64,000 bases of DNA from Gaiellaceae bacterium (lineage in GTDB: Bacteria; Actinomycetota; Thermoleophilia; Gaiellales; Gaiellaceae). The stretch spans positions 62,001 to 126,000 of the forward strand of contig JAUJMY010000003.1 in assembly GCA_030446625.1 (NCBI GenBank). Reading direction: 5' to 3'. Of this stretch, positions 16,944 to 25,162 are shown one piece after another; positions within the stretch are counted from its first letter, which is position 1; every line of letters begins with the position of its first letter. Made by a program: the position numbers and the translations under genes. Below the pieces are notes generated by a model, which saw nothing but the letters and a program-made list of their open reading frames with translations, was not told the DNA's origin and did not search any database.

Positions 16944-17842
16944 GCGCGCTCGCCGTCATTCGGCAGACGCCGGGTCTCGGCGACTACCTCGACGCCGTCG
17001 AGGAGCGGCTCGAGGAGGTCATCGCCGCCTACCCCGGCGTCGCCGCCCAGGCGGGTCGGCACGCAGTCGCGGGCGGCAAACGACTTCGCCCGCTGCTCGT
17101 GTTCGTCGCGGCGCCGCCCGGCACGACGCCGAGCGTCGAGGCCGGAGTCGCCGTCGAGCTCGTGCACATCGCGACGCTCGTGCACGACGACCTCGTCGAC
17201 CGGGCCGCTCTTCGGCACGGGCGCTCCGCGGTGTGGATCCTGCACGGGCCGAGCGTCGCGGTGGCGACGGGCGACTACCTGTTCGGGCGCGCGTTCGCGG
17301 AGCTCGCCACAACGGGCGACCTCGCCGCCGTCCGCGTCCTCGCGACCGCAGCCGTGTGCCTCTCGCGCGGCGAGGCACTCCAGCGGCGGCAGGCGCACGA
17401 CCCCGACACGACGATCGAGAGCTACTTCGAGCGCTGTGCGCTCAAGACGGGGAAGCTGCTCGAGGCCGCTTGCCGGCTCGGCGGCGGCCCGGGCGAGTTC
17501 GGCCTTGCGCTGGGCGTCGCGTACCAGATCGCCGACGACATCCTCGACTGCACCGGAGATGCGGCGCACACCGGCAAGCTGCCCGGGACAGACCTGCGGG
17601 AGGGGACGCCGACGCTCCCGCTGATCCTCGCCGCGCGTGAAGACGAGATCGTTCGGCGCGCGCTGGCCGGGGATGCGCCGCTCGACGGCGTGCTCCTGCG
17701 CGTGGCGATGACGCGTGCGCTCGAGCGGTCCAGGGAGGTAGCGCTCGACTATGCTCGGGAAGCGAGGGGGTTCCTCGCGAGCGCGCCCCGCAGCGACGAG
17801 CTGGAGGCCCTCACGCACATCGTCATCGACCGCGAGAGGTAG
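16940..17842 (+). CDS. Trans-polyprenyl diphosphate synthase (quinone side chain)
   Basis: 300 aa from ATG 16940. It elongates allylic diphosphates with isopentenyl diphosphate; in this cluster it most likely supplies the menaquinone side chain. GGKRLRPLLV, the first aspartate-rich motif HDDLVD (about residue 80) and the second DDILD (about 200) are intact, followed by GKLPGTDLREGTPTLPLI. The chain length cannot be deduced. It is coupled to menG by ATGA and is followed after 2 bases by mqnE. Confidence 0.92.
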   Translation: MSALAVIRQTPGLGDYLDAVEERLEEVIAAYPGVAAQAGRHAVAGGKRLRPLLVFVAAPPGTTPSVEAGVAVELVHIATLVHDDLVDRAALRHGRSAVWILHGPSVAVATGDYLFGRAFAELATTGDLAAVRVLATAAVCLSRGEALQRRQAHDPDTTIESYFERCALKTGKLLEAACRLGGGPGEFGLALGVAYQIADDILDCTGDAAHTGKLPGTDLREGTPTLPLILAAREDEIVRRALAGDAPLDGVLLRVAMTRALERSREVALDYAREARGFLASAPRSDELEALTHIVIDRER

Positions 17843-17844
17843 GC

Positions 17845-18957
17845 GTGACCGTCCTCGACAGCATCTCCACGCTGGAGTCGATCCGCGCGAAGGTCGAGGC
17901 GAACGAGCGCCTGGACTTCGAGGACGGGCTCGCGCTGCTCGAGTCGGACGACCTGCTCGCGCTCGGCGACCTCGCCGACCTCGCGCGCCGCGTCCGCGGC
18001 GGCACCGACGACGTGTACTTCGTCCAGAACCTGTACTTGAACCAGACGAACGTCTGCCGCGTGAAGTGCAAGTTCTGCGCCTTCGCGCGCACGCAGAAGC
18101 AGGACGGCGCCTACACGCTCTCGATCGCCGAGCTCGTGGACGACGCGGTCAGGCAGCGAGAGCTGACCCGGTTCACCGAGATCCACATGGTCAACGGCGA
18201 GAACCCGCACGTCGGCTTCGAGTTCTACGTGGACACGGTCCGAGCGCTGCACGAGGCGCTACCCGACGTGCACCTGAAGCTGTACACGGCGAGCGAGATC
18301 CACCACATGACGACGCTCGCGGGGCTGACGCACGAGGAGGTTCTGCGCGAGCTGCGCGACGCCGGACTCGGGTCTCTGCCGGGCGGCGGCGCCGAGATCT
18401 TCGCGGAACGCGTCCGCGGGCTGATCGCGCCCGGCAAGGAGCATCCCGACTTCTGGTTCCACACCCACGACACGGCGCACCGCCTCGGGATCCCGACACA
18501 CTGCACGATGCTGTACGGGCACGTCGAGACGTACGAGGAGCGCGTCGACCACCTGCTGCGCCTGCGCGACCAGCAGGACCGGACGGGAGGCTTCCTCGCG
18601 TTCATCCCGCTCGCCTTCCACCCCGAGAACACCGTGTTCGAGCGCCGCGGCTGGCGCTTCACGACCGGCGTGGACGATCTGAAGATGATCGCCGTCTCGC
18701 GGCTCCTGCTCGACAACATCCCGAACGTGAAGGCCTACTGGATCATGATGGGCATGCCGCTCGCCGCCGTGGCGCTGCACTTCGGCGCCAACGACGTGCA
18801 GGGCACGGTCGTGCGCGAGCAGATCTTCCACGCCGCGGGCGCGGTGACCGAGACGGAGCAGAAGATCGGCGAACTCGTCCGGTACGTGCGCGAGGCGGGG
18901 CGCGTGCCGGTGCAGCGCGACACGCTCTACAACGAGCTGCGCCGATGGGACGACTGA
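17845..18957 (+). CDS. mqnE: Aminofutalosine synthase, radical SAM
   Basis: 370 aa. MqnE joins 3-[(1-carboxyvinyl)oxy]benzoate to a SAM-derived adenosyl radical to form aminofutalosine. The [4Fe-4S] motif CRVKCKFC (CX3CX2C) starts at about residue 71, preceded by NLYLNQTNV. Other conserved blocks are HMVNGENPHVGFEFY, LGSLPGGGAEIF and THCTMLYGHVET. It is similar to mqnC 2 kb downstream, as expected for paralogous radical SAM enzymes. The separation of the two functions rests on motif details (CAFART here, CAFYRR in MqnC). Confidence 0.9.
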   Translation: MTVLDSISTLESIRAKVEANERLDFEDGLALLESDDLLALGDLADLARRVRGGTDDVYFVQNLYLNQTNVCRVKCKFCAFARTQKQDGAYTLSIAELVDDAVRQRELTRFTEIHMVNGENPHVGFEFYVDTVRALHEALPDVHLKLYTASEIHHMTTLAGLTHEEVLRELRDAGLGSLPGGGAEIFAERVRGLIAPGKEHPDFWFHTHDTAHRLGIPTHCTMLYGHVETYEERVDHLLRLRDQQDRTGGFLAFIPLAFHPENTVFERRGWRFTTGVDDLKMIAVSRLLLDNIPNVKAYWIMMGMPLAAVALHFGANDVQGTVVREQIFHAAGAVTETEQKIGELVRYVREAGRVPVQRDTLYNELRRWDD

Positions 18958-18985
18958 ATGTTGCAGATTCGGCACACGTCGTCAC

Positions 18986-18997
18986 ACGCACGTGCGT
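18986..18997. promoter_or_regulatory. Perfect 12-bp palindrome upstream of mqnA (operator candidate 1)
   Basis: ACGCACGTGCGT is self-complementary. It lies in the 122-base gap between mqnE and mqnA, with a TAGGCT box at 19008-19013 between it and a second palindrome. Confidence 0.35.
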
Positions 18998-19047
18998 CTT
19001 CGAGGGATAGGCTCGCGCCTGAGCAGGGGGCGGGTCGGGACCCGAGT

Positions 19048-19061
19048 TACACGCGCGTGTA
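19048..19061. promoter_or_regulatory. Perfect 14-bp palindrome upstream of mqnA (operator candidate 2)
   Basis: TACACGCGCGTGTA is self-complementary and shares the CACGC/GCGTG half-sites with the palindrome at 18986. The centres are 63 bp apart, six helical turns. A GGGTC/GACCC hairpin lies between them (19032-19043). Confidence 0.35.
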
Positions 19062-19079
19062 CCTGGAACGGTCGCGCTG

Positions 19080-19844
19080 GTGATCCGGCTCGGCCGCATC
19101 TCGTACGTGAACATGGCGCCGGTCTTCCACCGGCTGGACGCGGACGTCGAGGAGGTCGCCGGCGTCCCGACGGAGCTCAACCGCGCGCTCCTCGCCGGTG
19201 CCGTCGACGTCGCGCCGATCTCGTCGATCGAGTACGCGCGGAACGCGCAGCGGCTTCGCCTGCTGCCGCGCCTGTGCGTGTCGTCGGAGGGTGCGGTCGA
19301 TTCGATCCAGCTCGTCTCGCGGGTCCCCCTCGAGCACGTCCGTTCCGTGGCGGTGACGCGCGAGAGCGCGACCTCCGTCGTCCTCACGAAGGTGCTCCTC
19401 CCGGAGGCGGAGCACGTGGACGAGACGGAAGCTGCGGACGCGCGGCTCCTGATCGGCGACGCGGCGCTCGAGAGCGCGTTCGAGGATCCGACCCCGCACC
19501 ACGACCTGGGGCGTCTCTGGCTGGAGCGGACGGGTCTGCCGATGGTGTTCGCGGTGTGGGCCGCGCGCGAGCCCGTTCCGGCAGAGGTCGTGGAGCTCGA
19601 GGAGGCGCTCGTCGCGTCCGTGCGGCTCGCCCGCGCCGAGCCGGAGCGGCTCGCGCACGAGGCCAGCGCGCGCTACGGCTATCCCGCCGGCTTCCTCGCG
19701 CGCTACTTCGAGAAGCTCCGCTACTCGTTCGGCCCACGCGAGCGCGCAGGTCTGCTCACGTTCCTCGAGCTCGCCTGCGACGCCGGCGAGCTGGAGCGCG
19801 TTCCGGAGCTGCGGTTCGCGCATGCGGACGCGGTGGCGGTATGA
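19080..19844 (+). CDS. mqnA: Chorismate dehydratase
   Basis: 254 aa from GTG 19080. It is the first committed enzyme of the futalosine pathway, dehydrating chorismate to 3-[(1-carboxyvinyl)oxy]benzoate. The periplasmic-binding-protein-like fold is evident: LGRISYVNMAPVFHRLD at the N-terminus, VPTELNRALLAGAVDVAPISSIEYA, and the later RLLIGDAAL and LPMVFAVWAARE. It is the only gene of this cluster with a sizeable upstream gap, which carries two palindromes, so it may be separately controlled. Its TGA overlaps the ATG of mqnC. Confidence 0.94.
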   Translation: MIRLGRISYVNMAPVFHRLDADVEEVAGVPTELNRALLAGAVDVAPISSIEYARNAQRLRLLPRLCVSSEGAVDSIQLVSRVPLEHVRSVAVTRESATSVVLTKVLLPEAEHVDETEAADARLLIGDAALESAFEDPTPHHDLGRLWLERTGLPMVFAVWAAREPVPAEVVELEEALVASVRLARAEPERLAHEASARYGYPAGFLARYFEKLRYSFGPRERAGLLTFLELACDAGELERVPELRFAHADAVAV

Positions 19845-20929
19845 GCGCGGTCGCCCACGTTCTCGAGAAGGCGCTCGACGGCGAGCGGATCGGCGACGAC
19901 GATGCGCTGACGCTCCTGCGGTCGCGCGACCTCGTCTCCATCGGGCGCGCCGCGAACGAGCTCCGCGCGCGCAAGACCGACGCGACGCGGATCACGTTCA
20001 TCGTCGACCGCAACCTGAACTACACGAACGTGTGCGTGACCGACTGCGACTTCTGCGCCTTCTATCGGCGTCCGGGCGACGGGCGCGAGGGTTACCTGCT
20101 CCCGAAGCCGGTCATCTTCAAGAAGATCGAAGAGACGCTCGCGCTCGGCGGAACGGGGCTCCTGATGCAGGGCGGGCACCACCCCGACCTCGGAATCGAC
20201 TACTACGAGGACCTGTTCAGCTCGATCAAGGCGCGCTACCCGATCCACCTGCACGCACTCTCGCCGCCCGAGGTGCAGCACATCGCGCGCCGGTCGAAGC
20301 TGACGGTCTGGGAGACGCTCTCCCGTCTGCGCGACGCGGGCCTCGACTCGGTTCCCGGCGGCGGCGCCGAGATCCTGGTCGACCGCGTGCGCGAGATAAT
20401 CGCGCCGAAGAAGACGTCCGCCGGCGAGTGGCTCGACGTCATGCGCCACGCGCACCGGCTCGGAATGTCGACGACGGCGACGATGATGTACGGCCACGTC
20501 GAGACGCTCGCGGAGCGCGTGGAGCACATGCGCCGGATCCGCGACCTCCAGGACGAGACGCGTGGCTTCCGCGCGTTCATCTCGTGGACGTTCCAGAGCG
20601 ACGGCAACCGCCTCGCCGACCGGGTGTCGCGTGACTCGATGCCGACGTCGTTCGACTACCTGCTCACGCAGGCCGTCAGCCGCATCTACCTCGACAACGT
20701 CGACCACATCCAGTCGTCGTGGGTCACGCAGGGAATGAAGATCGGGCAGGTGGCGATGGGCTTCGGCGCCGACGACATGGGCTCGGTGATGATCGAGGAG
20801 AACGTGGTCTCGGCAGCGGGGACGACGCACCGCACCTCGAGCGAGGAGCTCGTCCACCTGATCCGGGCGCTGGGGAAGACGCCGGTGCAGCGCGACACGC
20901 TGTACCGCGACGTCAAGGTCTGGAACTAG
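19841..20929 (+). CDS. mqnC: Cyclic dehypoxanthine futalosine synthase, radical SAM
   Basis: 362 aa from ATG 19841 (ATGA with mqnA). MqnC cyclises dehypoxanthinylfutalosine. The cluster motif CVTDCDFC begins at about residue 65 in NLNYTNVCVTDCDFCAFYRR, the standard MqnC signature. Other blocks are LMQGGHHPDLGIDYYEDLF, LDSVPGGGAEIL and TTATMMYGHVET. The enzymes for the intermediate hydrolysis (MqnB/MqnD) and prenylation are not in the window. It ends 10 bases before a convergent gene, with no clear terminator. Confidence 0.95.
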   Translation: MSAVAHVLEKALDGERIGDDDALTLLRSRDLVSIGRAANELRARKTDATRITFIVDRNLNYTNVCVTDCDFCAFYRRPGDGREGYLLPKPVIFKKIEETLALGGTGLLMQGGHHPDLGIDYYEDLFSSIKARYPIHLHALSPPEVQHIARRSKLTVWETLSRLRDAGLDSVPGGGAEILVDRVREIIAPKKTSAGEWLDVMRHAHRLGMSTTATMMYGHVETLAERVEHMRRIRDLQDETRGFRAFISWTFQSDGNRLADRVSRDSMPTSFDYLLTQAVSRIYLDNVDHIQSSWVTQGMKIGQVAMGFGADDMGSVMIEENVVSAAGTTHRTSSEELVHLIRALGKTPVQRDTLYRDVKVWN

Positions 20930-20939
20930 CCGCCGAGCG

Positions 20940-21944
20940 TCAGCGGCGCACGGCGACCCGCACGAAGCTCCCGAAGGCCGGGCTCGTCGTTTCGCGGACG
21001 CAGCCGCCGGGCGCGGCCGCCCTTGGCCCCGTGCAGCGTCCGACGTAGACGTCGACGAACGCGAACAGGTAGATCGTGCGCGCAATCCTCTTCCGGACGG
21101 CGAACGTGCCACCCGCACGCGTCTTCGTCGATGCGAAGCGGCGCGGGGTTCCGCGCGGGCGGTCGGTCGCGAGGATGTCGACGACGACGCCGCGCTCGCC
21201 CCTGCCGCCGACGGTGAGCCTCCCCGTCAGCACGACCGTGCGCGTACGTCGGTCGTAGCGGGCTCGCATCGTCAGCCTCTGCGAGAGGAGGACGAGCGCG
21301 CGCACCTCGACCTGGGCGGCCGGATTCGGCGCCGCGTTTCCGACGGCGTACGGCGTCACGAGCGCGCGCCAGCGATACGTCGTGCTCTGGCGCGGGTTCG
21401 TGAGGATGCGCGGGAGGTTGATCGACAGCGTCCGCAGCCGCGACCCCGCGGTGCCGGGCACGACGTCGGCGGGGAAGCACACCGTCATCCGGTAGGCACC
21501 GAGAGCCGCCTGCGTGCCGGCGGCGGCATCGACGAAGACGGCGATCGTCACCGGCTGCGGTCGCGTCAGCGTCAGGAGCCAGACGCCGGCGTGCGTCCCA
21601 GGGTCGCACGGGTTCGCAAGGTGCCGCACCGGGTCGTCGACGACGACCGTGCCCGTGAAGCGCGTCGGCCTCGTGCCCCCACCGGCGTAGAGCTCGACCG
21701 TGCCGATCCTCGTCCCGCTCGCTTGGCCGACTGCGACCCGGTAGCCCCGCGGGACGAAGACGTCGACCCGCTGCGCGGGCGCGAGCCGTTCGGGGAACGT
21801 CAGGTCGATGTCCGTGGCCGCGACGTGGCCGGCGGCGTTGGAGAACGGAACCACCACGAGGCTCGGCTGCGCGGTGGCGAGCGCCGGCCACGCCAGCGCG
21901 GCCGCGAGGCCCGCCAGAATCGTCCGTGCCGGCCTGTTGCTCAT
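20940..21944 (-). CDS. Secreted protein of unknown function
   Basis: 334 aa from ATG 21944, which has a good ribosome site (GGGAG 5-6 bases upstream) and gives a clean signal peptide (ARTILAGLAAALAWPALATA, cleavage near residue 27). The mature part is beta-rich with Thr/Val-rich strands and looks like two immunoglobulin-like regions, one with FPERLAPAQRVDVFVPRGYRVAV and one with VVLTGRLTVGGRGERGVVVDI, the latter typical of carboxypeptidase-regulatory/Ig-like repeats. Three or four Cys residues may form disulfides. I do not recognise a family. It is convergent to mqnC. Confidence 0.6.
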   Translation of the reverse strand: MSNRPARTILAGLAAALAWPALATAQPSLVVVPFSNAAGHVAATDIDLTFPERLAPAQRVDVFVPRGYRVAVGQASGTRIGTVELYAGGGTRPTRFTGTVVVDDPVRHLANPCDPGTHAGVWLLTLTRPQPVTIAVFVDAAAGTQAALGAYRMTVCFPADVVPGTAGSRLRTLSINLPRILTNPRQSTTYRWRALVTPYAVGNAAPNPAAQVEVRALVLLSQRLTMRARYDRRTRTVVLTGRLTVGGRGERGVVVDILATDRPRGTPRRFASTKTRAGGTFAVRKRIARTIYLFAFVDVYVGRCTGPRAAAPGGCVRETTSPAFGSFVRVAVRR

Positions 21945-22027
21945 CCGCACTCCCTTCCCATGACGGACTTGCGTCAGCGACAGCATGCGCCTGTCGCCTC
22001 ACTTGTGTAAACAGTGGCGCGGGCGGT

Positions 22028-22831
22028 TCAGCCGCCGAACTCGATCGAGCCGTCGCGGCGGCCGCCCTCCGCGAGCCGGTCGAACGTCAGGAGCGCCAGC
22101 GCGAGCCACGCGGTGCCGACTGCGAGCTCGAGCGCGACGTTCGGCAGGAGCGTCGCGAGCGGCGCGCCGCCGACGAGGTCGCGGATCGCCTGCAGGCCGT
22201 GCGTCAGCGGCAGCGCGTGGGCGAACCACTCCACCGGGCGCGGGTAGAAGTCGACGGGGACGTTTACGCCGCCGATGGCGAGGATCGTCGTCCACGCGAC
22301 GTTCGCGACGACGTTGCGCGTGCTCATCGCGCGGAGGACGAGCCCGCCGAGGAACGTTCCGAGCGCGTATGCGGACGCGCCGACGAGCGCGACGAGGAGC
22401 GGGATGAGGAGGGCGCGCGGCCACGGCAGGCCGAGGTCGAACAGGGGCGCGACGACGAAGAGCGCGCCGAGCGAGCTCAGGAAGCCGTCGACGAGCGCCC
22501 AGGTGCTGCGGCCGACGAACACGACGACCGGGCTCGACGGGCTCGCGACGAGGAGCGGCAGCGTCCCGGCGCGCCGCTCCCACGTCGTCCCCGCGACCGC
22601 GAACAGGCTGCCGAGCGCCGCGAGCATGACCGCGTTCCCGAGCAGCAGGTAGTGCACCTGCTCCGTGGAGCCGAGCAACCGCCCCATCAGCGCGAAGAAC
22701 ACGACCTGCGCGAGCACGCGGAGGTACCACCCGCTGAGCCATGTCTTCCAGGTGAACGTCACGGAGTAGTCGAGGAAGCCGTTGCGGGCGGCGAGGGCGA
22801 GGACGTGCAGCGTGTGCCGGAGGCCGCTCAT
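22028..22831 (-). CDS. ABC-2 type permease, pair 2 second subunit
   Basis: 267 aa from ATG 22831, overlapping the stop of the preceding permease (ATGA). It has six hydrophobic helices in the ABC-2 exporter pattern, with FTWKTWLSGWYLRVLAQVVFF near the N-terminus and RRAGTLPLLVASPSSPVVVF, also found in its paralogue at 23595-24398, which has exactly the same length. The C-terminus LAEGGRRDGSIEFGG parallels LAARGRRDGSLEFAS of the paralogue. Last gene of a five-gene minus-strand exporter operon. Confidence 0.85.
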   Translation of the reverse strand: MSGLRHTLHVLALAARNGFLDYSVTFTWKTWLSGWYLRVLAQVVFFALMGRLLGSTEQVHYLLLGNAVMLAALGSLFAVAGTTWERRAGTLPLLVASPSSPVVVFVGRSTWALVDGFLSSLGALFVVAPLFDLGLPWPRALLIPLLVALVGASAYALGTFLGGLVLRAMSTRNVVANVAWTTILAIGGVNVPVDFYPRPVEWFAHALPLTHGLQAIRDLVGGAPLATLLPNVALELAVGTAWLALALLTFDRLAEGGRRDGSIEFGG

Positions 22832-23595
22832 GCCGCGGCGAGCTCGCCGCTCGTGCGCACGCGGCGCAGGATGCGATGGAGCAGGAGCTGCCCGGCGGCG
22901 AAGCCGAGCACGCCGAGGCCGAGGATGACGCCGAGCCGCAGCGGGACGTCGCGGATCGCGTCGGGCTGGAGCGTGTCGCGGAGGAGCCCCGCGCTCCACG
23001 AGAGGAACACGCCCGCGCTCAGCGGCTCGAGCCAGTCCGGGAGGAGCGACACCGGCACGAGCACGCCGCCGAGGACGTAGAACGGGTAGCTGAGCGAGTT
23101 CTGGAACGTCCGCGCGCTGCGCGCGAGCACGAAGAGCGCCGCCATGATCGTCGCCGTGCCGGCCATCGCAGCGGAGCTGGCGAGGACGGTGAGGACGAAC
23201 GCGGTCGGGTGGTGGATCTCGATCGGGATCCCGAAGAGCAGCCGCCCGACGATCCAGACCTCGACGAAGGCGAAGAGCGCGACGGACGTGACGGCGAAAA
23301 CGCGCCCGAGGACCACGGCAGGGAACGATGAAGGCGACGCGACGCCGGGCTCCAGCGTGCCGCTCCAGCGGTCACCTTGGACGATCTCGCCCGAGGCGGA
23401 GAGGGAGAGCGCCCAGAGTGCGATGAGGACGGGCGCCATCAACGCGTACTCCGCGAGGTCGCGGCGCCCGGCGTGCTCGATGATCGCCAGGAACGCGACC
23501 GCGAACAGCGGCACGGGCACGAGCGGCATGAAGTAGTCGGGGTCGCTGCGGATGATCCGGAGCTGGAGGCGGAAGCCGGCCGCGAAGGCGCGCAT
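22828..23595 (-). CDS. ABC-2 type permease, pair 2 first subunit
   Basis: 255 aa from ATG 23595, sharing one base with the stop of the preceding permease (TGATG). It has six predicted helices. It is a clear paralogue of the 255-aa permease at 24395-25162: MRAFAAGFRLQLRIIRSDPD versus MRGFLAGFGLELRIVRAAPD, NSLSYPFYVLGGVLVPVSLL versus NSLSFPLYLLGGVFVPVAFL. It carries the same GDRWSGTLEP-type cytoplasmic loop. It probably pairs with the 267-aa permease downstream to form one half-channel set. Confidence 0.85.
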   Translation of the reverse strand: MRAFAAGFRLQLRIIRSDPDYFMPLVPVPLFAVAFLAIIEHAGRRDLAEYALMAPVLIALWALSLSASGEIVQGDRWSGTLEPGVASPSSFPAVVLGRVFAVTSVALFAFVEVWIVGRLLFGIPIEIHHPTAFVLTVLASSAAMAGTATIMAALFVLARSARTFQNSLSYPFYVLGGVLVPVSLLPDWLEPLSAGVFLSWSAGLLRDTLQPDAIRDVPLRLGVILGLGVLGFAAGQLLLHRILRRVRTSGELAAA

Positions 23596-24398
23596 CAGCT
23601 CGCGAACTCGAGCGAGCCGTCGCGGCGCCCGCGCGCTGCGAGGCGGTTGAACGTCGCGAGCGCGACCGTCATCCACGCGACCGCGACCGCCGCTTCGAGG
23701 GCGGCGTCGCCGAGGATGGTCGTCGGATCGGCGCCGCCGAACACGCCGCGGATGCCGAGCAGCCCGTTCGTGAGCGGCAGCAGTCGCGAGAGCCACTCGA
23801 GCGGCTCCGGGTAGAACGAGAGCGGGACGTTGACGCCGCACGCCGCCATCAGGCTGACGTGCGTCGTGACGACGACGAGGTTGTTGACGCTCCGAAACCG
23901 GAAGACGAGTCCGGCGAGGAACGTCCCGAAGCAGTACGACGCGACCGCGACGAGTCCCGTCAGCGGGACGACGGCGAGCACGTCCGGCCACGGGAGCGAG
24001 ACGCCGAACATCGGCCCGGCGACCGCGAGCGCGGCGAGCGCGCTGAGCGCGCCGTCCACGGCCAGGTACGCGCCGCGCGCGGAGAAGACGACGACGGGGC
24101 TCGACGGGCTCGCGACGAGGAGCGGCAAGGTGCCCGCGCCGCGCTCGCTCGTCGTCATGTTCAGCGAGAAGACGCCGACGACCGCGGCGATCATGATCGA
24201 GTTGCCGACGAGGAGGTACATCGTCTTCTCGTCGTCCTCGAGGCGCTCGCCGATCAGCGCGAAGAACGCGACCTGGGCGATCACGCGCAGGTACCAGCCG
24301 GCGAGCCAGCTCTTCCAGGTGAAGATCGCGCGGTAGTCCGCGAGCCCGGCGCGGAACGCGTTGCGCATCACGTTCAGGGTGACGGCGACCCTCGTCAC
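23595..24398 (-). CDS. ABC-2 type permease, pair 1 second subunit
   Basis: 267 aa from GTG 24398, chosen because it overlaps the stop of the preceding gene (GTGA); an internal ATG at residue 12 is the alternative. Six helices, with IFTWKSWLAGWYLRVIAQVAFF, the loop RGAGTLPLLVASPSSPVVVF and CGVNVPLSFYPEPLEWL as in the 22028-22831 paralogue. ABC-2 permeases with one soluble ATPase usually export lipids, polysaccharides or drugs. Confidence 0.85.
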   Translation of the reverse strand: MTRVAVTLNVMRNAFRAGLADYRAIFTWKSWLAGWYLRVIAQVAFFALIGERLEDDEKTMYLLVGNSIMIAAVVGVFSLNMTTSERGAGTLPLLVASPSSPVVVFSARGAYLAVDGALSALAALAVAGPMFGVSLPWPDVLAVVPLTGLVAVASYCFGTFLAGLVFRFRSVNNLVVVTTHVSLMAACGVNVPLSFYPEPLEWLSRLLPLTNGLLGIRGVFGGADPTTILGDAALEAAVAVAWMTVALATFNRLAARGRRDGSLEFAS

Positions 24399-25162
24399 AC
24401 GGTCGCCAGCTCGCCCTTCGCGCGCATCCGCGCGAGGACGTGGAAGAGGATGAGGCGGCCGAGGAGGAAGCTGGCCGCGCCGAGCGCGACGATCATCGCG
24501 AGTCGCGACCAGAAGTCGCCGATCCCGTCGCGCTTCACCGTGGCGCGCAGGAGATCCGCGCTCCACGACATGAAGACGCCGCTCGAGACCGGCTGGATCC
24601 ACCCGGGAAGGAACGCGACGGGCACGAAGACGCCGCCGAGCAGGTAGAGCGGGAAGCTGAGCGAGTTCGTGAACGTGTACGCGTTCCTCGTCATCACGAA
24701 GACCGCCGCGAACGCGATCGCCGTGCCCGCGGTCGCGAACGCCGTCGCGAGCAGGGTGAGAGCCATCTCGACCGGGTGCTCGAACGGGACGCCGACCCCG
24801 AAGACGAGCTTGCCGACGATCAGGACCTCCCCGAACGAGAGCAGCCCCAGGCCCATGAGCGCGGCGATCCGCCCGAGCAGGATCGTCGCGAGGCTCGTCG
24901 GGGTTGCAATCACTGGCTCGAGCAGCGCCTGCCAGCGGTCGCCCGTGATCAGGTGGCCGGCGTGCTGGAGCGCGACCCACCAGAGCGTCATCAGCACGGG
25001 CGCCAGCAGCGCGTCGGCCTCGAGGTCGGCACGTCCGCTCTGGCGCACGATCGCGAGGAAGACGAGCGCGAACAGCGGCGCGGTCAGCAGCGGCATGAGC
25101 GCGTCGGGAGCCGCGCGCACGATCCTCAGCTCGAGCCCGAAACCGGCGAGGAAGCCGCGCAC
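24395..25162 (-). CDS. ABC-2 type permease, pair 1 first subunit
   Basis: 255 aa from GTG 25162, whose G is also the last base of the ATPase stop (TAGTG). Six predicted transmembrane helices; the region TGDRWQALLEPVIATPTSLA is the cytoplasmic coupling loop and NSLSFPLYLLGGVFVPVAFL the conserved ABC-2 segment. It is the paralogue of 22828-23595 with identical length, so this gene and the next were copied as a pair. Confidence 0.85.
   Translation of the reverse strand: MRGFLAGFGLELRIVRAAPDALMPLLTAPLFALVFLAIVRQSGRADLEADALLAPVLMTLWWVALQHAGHLITGDRWQALLEPVIATPTSLATILLGRIAALMGLGLLSFGEVLIVGKLVFGVGVPFEHPVEMALTLLATAFATAGTAIAFAAVFVMTRNAYTFTNSLSFPLYLLGGVFVPVAFLPGWIQPVSSGVFMSWSADLLRATVKRDGIGDFWSRLAMIVALGAASFLLGRLILFHVLARMRAKGELATV

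Noticed and set aside
22832-22999. N-terminal extension of the last ABC permease
   Set aside because: Arg/Pro-rich shadow of the neighbouring permease gene; the ATG at 22831 overlaps that gene's stop as in the other junctions.
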